A DNA stretch of 64,000 nucleotides, taken from contig CM020619.1 of NCBI GenBank assembly GCA_009829735.1, positions 8,856,375-8,920,374 on the forward strand. Direction: 5' to 3'. The position numbers and the translations under genes were made by a program. Below the pieces are notes generated by a model that worked only from the letters and a program-made list of their open reading frames with translations, ran no database searches and was not told the DNA's origin. Position 1 is the first letter of the stretch. Every line of letters begins with the position of its first letter. This document shows positions 55,520 to 64,000 of this stretch, in pieces. This stretch comes from Pyropia yezoensis (lineage: Eukaryota > Rhodophyta > Bangiophyceae > Bangiales > Bangiaceae).

Positions 55520-58500
55520 TAATGATACCGAGCTCGCTGTAAAGGGTTGATTGGCAGGCCGGTGAAGAGCAAGTCTATCGGTGCATCAAATCTCCATCTT
55601 GTTATTGCGCATGTCTATCGGTGATCGAAAACGCCTTGTGGAGATGGGAATCGCTCTTTGGCAAGCGATATCTGAGCAGAATGCATCTCAGGATTGCTCA
55701 TTCTGTATGCCTATGGAAACAGATCAGCCAATCACCCTCGCCCGTGCAGACTCGCGAGAAAAAAAAAAAAATGGACACGAAGTTGTCTCAGTGCTTCGCA
55801 GGCCACTGCTGACTTGTTGGTGTCCCCGCAGTCCGGTTTATTGCCCACCTTGCTTGCAGACGTTTCCCGTCCACAGACAGGTGAGGAAACAGGAAACGCA
55901 AGCACACTCACTCGGCTATCATTTATGCTCACACCTGCGGGTGCCACACGCAGCCACCGCGCAGACTGTCGCTCAGTGCCCCTACTATCGCGACCGACGG
56001 CAACAATAAGTGAGTTCGCGGTCCGTTGTTTTCGGCTTACGGGGACCTCGCCCTGGCGCGAACGGTATCTGTGGGGAAAACACAACTTGGCTGACTAAAC
56101 ATCGGCTATGAAGATTGTTCAGATATTGACCTATGGACGTGCCACGATGGATGTTTTCGAGGAAGTTATCCATAGGAACAAATATTGAATATGTCCTGAT
56201 ATGCAAAAGCATATGGCGTTTCCGATGTAGTTTTTAGCGCACCGATAGATAGACGTGCTCGAAGTGCACATGCTGAAACCCTCGCAAGCAGGGTTGTCAC
56301 GAGTTTAATGAAAGCATTTTAATTTCAATTAAAGCATAGAATAAAGCATAGATTAATTAAACCCCGGAACCGACCGTTGCATTAATCATACAGCACTTAT
56401 GGGCAGTAAGTATACGAAACTCTGATAAGTGAGGACTACTTCGTTGGAGTGCGAAGCTGCAGAGCACCCACCGCTGCCGCTGCTGCGCGCAGAACCGCTG
56501 TCGCTCATTGCACTGCACTTGCCGCCCTGGACGCCATCGCCCGGCGGTACCAGGTGAGTGGTGGTCGTGGGGACGCCGTCGAGGGATAATCGGAAGCGGC
56601 TGCCGATGGCGCGCCCTCCTTCTGGCAGTGGTTGCAGATGGCTCCGCTGCGAGGCCGCAGCTGAAACTCCAGCTTTGTCTCACTGGCCTTTCGGCCAGTC
56701 GTACGGCTGCTGGCAGCGGGTGCCGGAATGTCTCCAACGCCGGCCACGACCGCCGCTGCCGCAGCGTCCGCCCGTGCTGCAGCAGCGCCCGCCGTGGCGT
56801 CTACTGGTTCTGTTCTGCATCCCCCGACGCGATAAGTACACCGGCGCCGGAGGAAGATCCTGCCGCAATGTCAACCTTCATGGTAAGTCTTCACGGGTAC
56901 CGTGAGCCGACCCGACACTCAAAAACGGTAGGCCCCCGAAGCTCTTTTCGTAGCACGGTGGGATGGGGGAGGGATAGAAGGCGCGCAAAGAGGACGTCAC
57001 TGACACTCAATCGTTGCACGGCGACTGCTCCGTTGGCGCCCAACAACGCTTATTCACGGCGGCGCATTGTGGGAGGCGCACAAGTCCAGAGGTAATTAGT
57101 TCAATGTCAAAAACGATATAAAATAATGACAAATCGTTGATTGCTTAAATATTTAATTAAAGCATGCTTTAATCAAAGGCGACTCAAACCATGCATGTGT
57201 TTTGCCAACCATGCTCGCAAGCGTTCGCCCGAAAAATGAATTATATTTCAAACATTGATTCGAAATCTATTTCTCGAGAGTATGTATTCAATGCCAATTC
57301 AACGTTTATTGCAGGTGCAATGTTCGAACACTCATGAGATCTAAGTACACCACGTTCAGGAGTCACGTTCATGGGCCAGACGGCTCCCAAGCACTGCTTT
57401 ACGTGGGCTTCCGCACATGGGGTCGCGCCACGTCGTACAGGTCATGACATGGATATATGAAACCTACTTTTATGGCACCCTTGCCATATATATGGGAGCT
57501 GCGCTCGTCTCAGTGGCCGTAAAGCATGCTTCGCGGTGGGGTGCGTGCTGATTGGCTGTAGGGATGGGGGCTGGATATTGCGCAAGCGTGCCTTACAACC
57601 GAGTCATTACTGACCGCAGATGCGTACAGCATGGTGCGTGGCACAACAGCACAATGCGCTGGCATCATGGCGGGACGTAATGGCACCATTTCATTAAAAC
57701 CGGGGCTTCTCACACCTCAGGTCATACCAGCAACGGAGATCAACTGGGCTGAGTGTTAGAGGTCTCGCTGGCGGTGCGGCGGCTCCCTGGCCGGATCGTA
57801 CTCTTACAATGGCGAAGGGGCTCTGCACTATGGCTATCCATTCCGCAAGACAAGACGCGACTCATAGATAATGGTTCCATCTCTTAGGACCCCGCCATAG
57901 GGGCCACGATCCGGCATCAAAGCCAGCTGCAGCCCCGCGCAGAGCAGAGCACGTGAAAGGGAAGGATGTAGGGGCCCAGTCGTTCAGAAATTGAGTGCTC
58001 TGAAGCATCTAGGATGTGAGGGCAATCAAGTTCGTCCGTAACTATGACTCGTTCTGCCACGTGCTGATTTGAATTCATCCTCTCCTCTAAGCGGCTGTTG
58101 GGCAATTATACAAATACTGTCCAAATTAGCTGTGCTTCGACTAAGTCATTGCAGCCTTGCTTGCGGCACCGTATCTAGAAGGCATGGATGGCACCAATAA
58201 ACTCGATCCACTAATAAATTCAATTAAACTCAGTTTAATTGTAGGTTAATCTGGTGGCGCGTTCCCGTTTTTAATATGTCTGTTGAACTAAATGCTGGGT
58301 GAGCCCCCCCCTTTCCACACCCCCCACTTCTCCCCACTCCTCCTTGTCGTGTTCGTTGTCTCATTACTTGCCTTCGCTGCGCCACGGAGCAGCGGTAGCA
58401 GGACTGGCGCTGCTCGACGGTCAGTCGCTCACTCGAACGCTGCTACATGTGACACCACTGCTGTTCACTGACACTGCAGACTTCCTCGCCGCCGCTCTGG

Positions 58501-60286
58501 CCCCCGACCCTCCCACTCTGATGTTTGCACACGCCAAGTACGGTGGGGCGTCGGTGCGACGCTGATGAACACTAGTGCTGAGACTGCTACGGTCACTGGC
58601 TCCGTCAGCTTTGCCGCCACGACGAAGGTGGGAGCCGACCCATCGCAATGGTCAGAGATCAGTTGTGCAGATGGCAACTGTGGCCGATGTGGTCGAAAAA
58701 TCCCCTGGAATTCTCAGATCCACCGTTTGCTCTTCAACGAGCCCCATCCAGAGCTGATATTAGTCGGAGGAGAACCAGCTGCAGTCAGAGGGGCCTCATG
58801 TGAGGCATGCCATTGGTCATGTGCTGTTTGTTTGTGTTCCTGTCCGGATCAGTCAGAATTGGGCACTCAGCAATAGATGGACCGCACAGGCGACCCCTCC
58901 CGTTGGTGCATGACCCTAAATCACGCGGTCTAAAGAATTTGTGCTGTACTTGAGCAAGTCCGACAACTTTGCCCCAGCCAACAGCAATCCTCCCACAGCG
59001 CCGCAAAGGACGTCTGACCCTCCGCGTTGCCTGCCTTTGCTCCATTCACCTCCTCGGCCTCCCCCTCCTCCTCCCCCCCCCCTTACCCTTCCACAGTCAC
59101 ACCTGAGACCACCCTGAGTTCTTTTTCGATTTTTTGGGGGTCCCGCGGGTCCAGGAGGCAACGGGGGGGAAGGAGAAGGGTATGGGGCAGAAGCTATGAT
59201 ACCAAACGCCAAAGAAAGAGACACAAGAGAGAGAGACTGTGGCGGGGATCGATTACGTAAGGGAGGGGCCAACGGACAAGGTCAAAAATGTTCGAAGAGC
59301 TGACGATAAGCTCCCGGCGTCAGCAGCAGCAGAAGGCTTGACCCGAAGATTGGGAGGCCACTGCAGCCGTCAGAATTGACGAGCCTCTCTTTCAGCATTC
59401 CAATGGAGTTTTCTAACAGCAGCTCTGGAGAGGGGCCTGAGAGTCAGTTCGCGCGCCCTATACGGTGCCTCAAAGCAGACGGACGCCCCCTGTAATGACC
59501 ATTTCTAGCGCGAACCACCTCCCTATCACAGCTTTCGCGGTCGCGGTGGAACTAAAGAAGCCACCGCTTAGAAGGCGCTTTCCCTAAAATCTGCCGTGAA
59601 GGTGACGGGTCGCCCTATAGACGGCACCAGCCATGCGTTCCCCTCTATCCGGGACATGATGCAGGCGGGTAGGGAGGAGAGCGGGCAGCGCCGCTCGCCC
59701 ATTCACGCGCGCGATCAGTGCCAGTGCAGGACCAGACGCGCGCCGCGAGCGCGGCGACCTTGCTAGAACGGCGGCACCGACGGCGCCCTTTCGCGGCGTG
59801 TCTGCGGCGTGCCGCCCCGAAAGTTGGAGGTAGCGAGCTGGCTGTTTCGGGGGGACCGAGCGCGCCGCGCCACTCGAGCCATTGTGGCGTTCTCTGTTGG
59901 TCCTCCGGAAGTAGGGAACCCCATGCGGGAGGTAAGCCGCTGTCCCTCACCGTCCGCGACGCGTGTGGTATGGGAAGGAGGAGATAATGGTTTGCAAACT
60001 CCTACGGTTTGACAGGAGCACTCGGGAGGAAAGGGGCATGGGGTGGGGCGGACGGATGTACAAGGTTGCCTCTAACTGGACAGATGTGCTCGGTTGGGTT
60101 GAGACGACGCGGGTGCAAAACAATGAGTGAGAAAGGGACGTGCCACAGGGAGAAGGTAGGCGGCTGAGATGCACGTATACATACTGCCGCGCACAACGAA
60201 AAGAGGGCTCCTGCAATGGCCACTCACATGTCACTGTGCTTTGGTTGGAATACATAACAAGATTGCATACGTGGAAATCGTCGATT
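55520..60286. other. Gene-poor stretch with AT-rich islands and a MITE end
   Basis: AT-rich islands at about 56290-56360, 57105-57180 and 58200-58255 share TTTAAT/AAAGCAT motifs. The first two are roughly inverted to each other and bracket about 800 bp of GC-rich sequence with good-looking splice donors (CAG-gtgagt at about 56550, ATG-gtaagt at 56883) but no recognisable protein. No other gene seen. Confidence 0.4.
58795..58873 (-). mobile_element. End fragment of a TTGC[A/T]G-family MITE
   Basis: Read in reverse it starts TTGCTGAGTGCCCAATTCTG and continues with CTGATCCGGACA and CATGACCAATGGCATGCC, matching the left part of the element at 60438. TA follows at 58874-58875. The other end was not found. 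Confidence 0.6.
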
Positions 60287-60380
60287 GGCCCCGTGGCGTA
60301 ATGGATAATTAAGCGTAGCTAACACCGAACGCGTTCGTTTCCGATGCGAAAGATTCAGGGTTCGAGTCCCTGCGGGGTCG
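60287..60380 (+). tRNA. tRNA-Arg(CCG) with a 21-nt insert in the D-arm
   Basis: Acceptor GGCCCCG (60287-60293) pairs with CGGGGTC (60373-60379), discriminator G60380. Anticodon stem TTCGT/GCGAA (60334-60338, 60346-60350), loop TTCCGAT with anticodon CCG at 60341-60343. T-arm CAGGG-TTCGAGT-CCCTG (60356-60372). D-stem GCGT (60296-60299) pairs with ACGC (60329-60332) only if 60308-60328 is removed; the remaining D-loop AATGGATA is canonical and the mature length is 73 nt. GCGT inside the insert (60313-60316) can pair with the same ACGC strand, as in a bulge-helix-bulge intron, though a complete motif is not evident. TTTT at 60391 is a Pol III terminator. It decodes CGG, a codon expected to be common in such GC-rich genes. 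Confidence 0.9.
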
Positions 60381-60437
60381 GGGCGCGATGTTTTGCACCA
60401 TACCTGATGCTTTGGCGGTGTTGTTTGAGGGTGAGTA

Positions 60438-60897
60438 TTGCAGTTCTCCCTATTTTGGCCGATCCGGACTTGAACAAGAACAACAGTCCACTGACCAATG
60501 ACATGCCTCACAGGATACCTCTCTGACCAATGAGAGCTCTGAATCAGCCTCCATTGTTGTGCAAGCAGTAAGATCTGCGACTTTCCCGGGACTCCGAGCA
60601 CATGGAGGGGAGAACCCGAGTGGAACAGACACCAAGACAAGCTGCACAACTGTTGCGGAGAGGAACAGTCGATGTGGGGGGAATCTTCGGCGATCTCAGC
60701 CGAGAGAACAACAGTGTTTCGACCAATCAGCGATTGGTAAGAGGCCCACTGTGGCTGCAGCCAATCATCTGCTCAGGGCGATCGGGCCCCTAGAGCACGC
60801 GATTGGCTCGCCCTCACCTGCCAGTTGGGATTGGCTCACACAGTTGTTCATGCAGTGTAGTTCTTGTCCGGATCGGCCAAAATTGGGAGAACAGCAA
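60438..60897. mobile_element. 460-bp MITE of the TTGC[A/T]G family, CCAAT-rich
   Basis: The ends TTGCAGTTCTCCC and (reverse) TTGCTGTTCTCCC pair over about 40 bp, including TTTTGGCCGATCCGGAC. TA precedes the left end; the right flank is CA. At least seven CCAAT/ATTGG motifs occur inside. It lies 58 bp downstream of the tRNA. Confidence 0.75.
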
Positions 60898-61257
60898 CAG
60901 TGATGACCGATTGCACGACACGTACAATCTTTCTCCTTGCTGTGACATCCTTTCTTGGGCACGGTGTCTAGTAACCAATGCAGGTCGACCGACCTCTACA
61001 GTGCGATCAACGCATGTGTCAGCATTCGATCGTTGTCACCGACCAATCAGAGGGCGGAATCAAGTTACAGTCCTTGGGCTTACGGTCGCCACAAAGGATG
61101 TCCATCAATGGAAAAAGACTGAATGCAAACACCAAAAGCAATCACGTTGCTCTCTACAGCGTGAAAGTAGCAAACATTTTAAAACTTCGAGAGATGCACC
61201 AGCTATGGGGAGCTACATGCAACGTCGCTTCAGGACAGCCACATCTGCTCCGGTGAG

Positions 61258-61604
61258 TAGGGTTGTGCAACACGCCCCTTTTTGCCAGGCGTGTCGGCGT
61301 GACACGGTACAACACGGTACAACACGCCTTTTCGCGCCGACCACGCCCAACACGCCCGAAGCGATCCCCCCTCATTTGCCAAACTAACTCCATTTGATGT
61401 CGCATTTGCTGATTTAGCGAATGAATTAAAGCCTCGGGCGACACAGAGTGACAACTCTCCCAAAATCTGGCGCCTCTCATCTCTAACACGTCCTGAACAC
61501 GCCCTTCCTATTGGCGGGCGTGTCGGCGTGATACGCCTAAGACACGACTTAAACACGCCCGGGGCGTGTTCGTGAACACGCCCCAGTCGTGTTGCGCAAC
61601 CATA
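61258..61604. mobile_element. 347-bp hAT-type MITE with 8-bp target duplication
   Basis: Starts TAGGGTTGTGCAACACG and ends as the reverse complement of TATGGTTGCGCAACACG. It is flanked by CCGGTGAG (61250-61257) and CCAGTGAG (61605-61612), a 7/8 match. The TAGGG start and 8-bp duplication are hAT hallmarks. AACACGCC and GGCGTGT motifs recur about nine times inside, like the subterminal binding repeats of hAT elements. No coding capacity. Confidence 0.85.
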
Positions 61605-62714
61605 CCAGTGAGTGGTTGTTAAGGGAGACCCTGTCCGCGTCCGCACTTCACAGATAGCGACGGCACACCCTTTTTTTTGTAAAGTGAGGAGCACAGGCAA
61701 GCAGTGAATGAGGTGCTTGGTCAGCTATCATTGGAGCGACAGCGCGTGATCCACACTGACAGCGATACGCTGCAATTGAGTTTTCTGCTGAGCTCTAATT
61801 GAAACTTCTGTAAGCTTGCATGTTGCTTTCTGCCACTTCCAGGCAGTGTTCACTCTGACATGGTTCAGTCACAAGCCGCATGGCCTTCACATACTTTAGG
61901 TACCACTCTGAGTCGAACACGCTAGAGAGCGGGTACGCGTGGCTCGGCTACGTGAGCGGCACCGCAGCCCCATCTCGTTCCGCACCCGCTGGAGCACTGC
62001 TGCCCCGCGCTGCGCGCCCCCCGTGCATCAAGATATCGTGCATGACCAGACGGTCTTCATCCAGCACAGTCGTTGGGCCGGCCGCCAGCCGATCTGGTGG
62101 TTGGCTGCTTTCGTGAAGAGCTTATGTACGGGGAAGAAGGAGAAGAAAGAAAAATGTAAAACGTTTTGTGATTCCGACAGATGGAACGAGCTCACGCACT
62201 GAGACGGCGCTAAAGCACGCAGAAAAACCTAGCTCCAGCCAACCGCGTGGCGCAGACTAGAAGGACGCGCCGTACGAGAGGTGTGGCATTAACTCGATCC
62301 CTTGCGCCCTTTTTTCTGCCTGCATCGCAGCTCAGCCGGCCTCTCAGGTCTCGGGGGGGGGGTTTCTGCGGCGCCCAGATGCTCACCGGGGCCCCCAGAC
62401 AAAGCCGTTCTGGCCACTCTTGCACACGCCTGCCCGCGCCGGCTTCTTCCTCGTACCCCCCCCGACCGCAGCCCTCGCGCTGGGGATTGGTGGGCGTGGA
62501 GCAGTTGGAGAGGAAGCGGTTTGCTGGGAGACGGAGGAGAAGAGCGAAGAGGGGCAGCGGCGCAAGTGAGCTCGGCAGATTGCCGCGAAGTCCCAGCGTG
62601 GCAAGACGGGAACCCGTACAGGGGACCGTGCTCAGGGAGTGTTTTGAAGCACCAACCTGCAGGCGCAGCGCCTAAGTAAATGGGATGTAAACGTTCGGAG
62701 TAAGGAAAAAAGCA
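61605..62714. other. No gene recognised
   Basis: Mixed composition; frames at 62247-62679 are Arg/Ser-rich without domains. Confidence 0.4.
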
Positions 62715-62799
62715 GATTTCAGAGAGTCGGAATCGAACCTGGGCCCTTGAGGGGCAAGCGGATTGGCGCGCTCAGACCACTAGGCAACCGGGCGAAATC
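62715..62799 (-). ncRNA. tRNA-like Pol III unit, degenerate
   Basis: Read in reverse: acceptor-like GATTTCG (62799-62793) pairs with TGAAATC (62721-62715); a box A-like TTGCCTAGTGG and a perfect box B GGTTCGATTCC follow in order; TTTTTT ends the unit at 62711-62706. A TCAAG segment in a GCCC/GGGC hairpin recalls the Leu(CAA) anticodon, but its loop is two bases short and the T-stem does not close. A tRNA pseudogene or tRNA-derived element is likely; a heavily disrupted real tRNA cannot be excluded. Confidence 0.4.
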
Positions 62800-63006
62800 C
62801 CTGACATCGCGGGCCAGATTTCAGGTTTTGGCCCCATCTCATTACGAGTACCTACCTTTTAGGTCAGTCAGTCGGTGATTTTGTACTACTACAAAACGGT
62901 GCAAAGTGGAATGCGTTTAGATTTGTTGAACAGGGATGCTCGCAACGAGGCCGCCGGCGCATGCCCAAGAGGCACATGTGGCCGGCTGCAGACCTTGATC
63001 GGAAAA

Positions 63007-63028
63007 GGTCGGCCCGAATAGGCCGACC
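63007..63028. repeat. Perfect 8-bp hairpin
   Basis: GGTCGGCC-CGAATA-GGCCGACC. Function unknown. Confidence 0.7.
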
Positions 63029-63097
63029 TGTCCTGAGATACATGTAGAAATCCCTCCACATCGATAAGTACTTGCGAAATAGTAAAGTACCCCTCGA

Positions 63098-63158
63098 AAG
63101 GGCGTGGCACAATTGGTAGTGTTAGGACTACCGAGTGTCACGAGGAGTACTCGCCCTT
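63098..63158 (+). other. tRNA-like fold: perfect acceptor and D-arm, no canonical T-arm
   Basis: AAGGGCG (63098-63104) pairs perfectly with CGCCCTT (63152-63158). TG and a canonical D-arm GCAC-AATTGGTA-GTGT follow the 5' strand. Only 28 nt remain for anticodon and T-arms, and no TTCGA loop is present. It may be chance, a decayed tRNA or a truncated one. Confidence 0.3.
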
Positions 63159-64000
63159 GCCTCCGATCCTAGAACCGGATCAGGTCACGACTCGGGGTGG
63201 GGGCTCCCGGCCACACGATGAGCCAATCGTGGGCTCAGCTTGGGTGGCGATCCGCCACCCAGGTGCAGTCTTTTCCACCGCACACCGTGCGGCGTTGCTG
63301 CGAGGGAGTGCACGTGCGCGTGGGGTCACGAGCGGCCCCTCCCCCCCTCCGTCAACAGGGGCCGCCCGCTTGCACGCAGGCACTTAGCCGTGGTGGGGCC
63401 GGGCAGGTACGGGGGGTATCTCATGCCACACCCTGATATATGCCCCCATGAGGCCCGAAACACCGATATTTCTGACGACCACTTGATCTCCTAATGAGGA
63501 TCACGTAATGTTTTTCAGCGTAGATTAAAAAGTAGAGCCGCCCAAGAGTACCCCCTACTTACGCGATTCCCATTCCGCCGTTGAGAGGTGCCTGAGGTCT
63601 TTTCTCGTGCAGAGTACACGGCAACCGTCCTGGACGAGGGCTCCGTATCGCGGCAGGGGTGAAGGTGGGGGGGGGGGGCGGTTTACCCCGCGCCAGAACC
63701 GTACACTTTGTTCGCCAGACCTCCGGCGCCGCCGCGCCTGCCGCCGCGGTTGTATCTCGCAGCCTCGTCGAGGGATGGGCGAGAGAGACAATGGAAGTGG
63801 CCACCACACGGCCGCAGACATCGGACGCATGTCAACCACGCACTCCCAGCTAGACACTCCCGTGCCCCTTGGGAGCCCGCTCGCACGTCGAGGCCCTTGT
63901 GTGGTGCAACACATGCGCTCTTCCATCCCGACGACACAGGTACACCTCCTTCATATTGGCAAGCCTCGCCGCGTTCCGTCGCGACCGTGATGGTGCTGCC
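63159..64000. other. No gene recognised
   Basis: GC-rich with a G-run at 63668-63678; no recognisable protein or RNA. Confidence 0.4.

Noticed and set aside
62230-62300. Box A-like GTGGCGCAGACTAG followed by CTCGATCCC
   Set aside because: The second motif is not a box B, and no acceptor or T-stem forms.
1-64000. CRISPR arrays, rRNA genes, bacterial operons
   Set aside because: No regularly spaced identical repeats with unique spacers, no rRNA-like sequence, and gene structure and content are eukaryotic.

Overview
The window is GC-rich, nuclear-type eukaryotic DNA. The conserved genes are intronless, intergenic DNA is full of C/G homopolymers, and there are many small DNA transposons. A spliceosomal PRP8 gene with no introns, a hedgehog-type Hint protein, and a tRNA gene with an insert in its D-arm together suggest a red alga (Bangiales-like, e.g. 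Porphyra/Pyropia). This is an inference; no taxonomic marker settles it.

Layout: (1) 1-1765 (-): the 5' part of an organophosphate permease (GlpT/UhpC/SLC37 type) that runs off the left edge and is divergent from (2) 2731-11457 (+), PRP8, the core U5 snRNP protein. PRP8 is interrupted by a 421-residue intein (7534-8796) at the site used by fungal PRP8-a inteins. (3) 14529-14987 (-): a small secreted Cys-rich protein in otherwise gene-free, low-complexity DNA. (4) 18675-37261: a PIF/Harbinger DNA transposon with near-identical 20-bp terminal inverted repeats and a TTA target-site duplication. Its transposase and SANT/Myb-like partner appear twice, on either side of a 500-N gap. The two 7.8-kb copies differ almost only by short indels, and each stops exactly at the gap, so this looks like one ~10.3-kb element whose overlapping contig ends were not merged. 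(5) 38709-39842 (+): a type I membrane protein. 41987-44092 (-): a secreted or membrane-anchored protein with two ectodomain repeats and a C-terminal Hint domain. (6) 45.5-61.6 kb: a field of DNA-transposon debris. It holds three families of TA-flanked small inverted-repeat elements, a hAT-type MITE with 8-bp duplications, an unclassified GC-rich repeat in two copies, Harbinger terminal remnants and a decayed second Harbinger transposase. One MITE has its empty site preserved in a paralogous repeat 3 kb away. (7) 60287-60380 (+): tRNA-Arg(CCG), perfect except for a 21-nt insert between D-loop and D-stem, resembling the ectopic tRNA introns known from Cyanidioschyzon. Two more tRNA-like structures lie at 62.7 and 63.1 kb.

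The genes do not form one pathway. The unifying theme is self-processing and mobile DNA: two different Hint-fold self-cleaving domains (an intein and a Hog-like domain), a likely disrupted tRNA, and layered transposon insertions. Many long open frames elsewhere are by-products of very high GC and are not listed.
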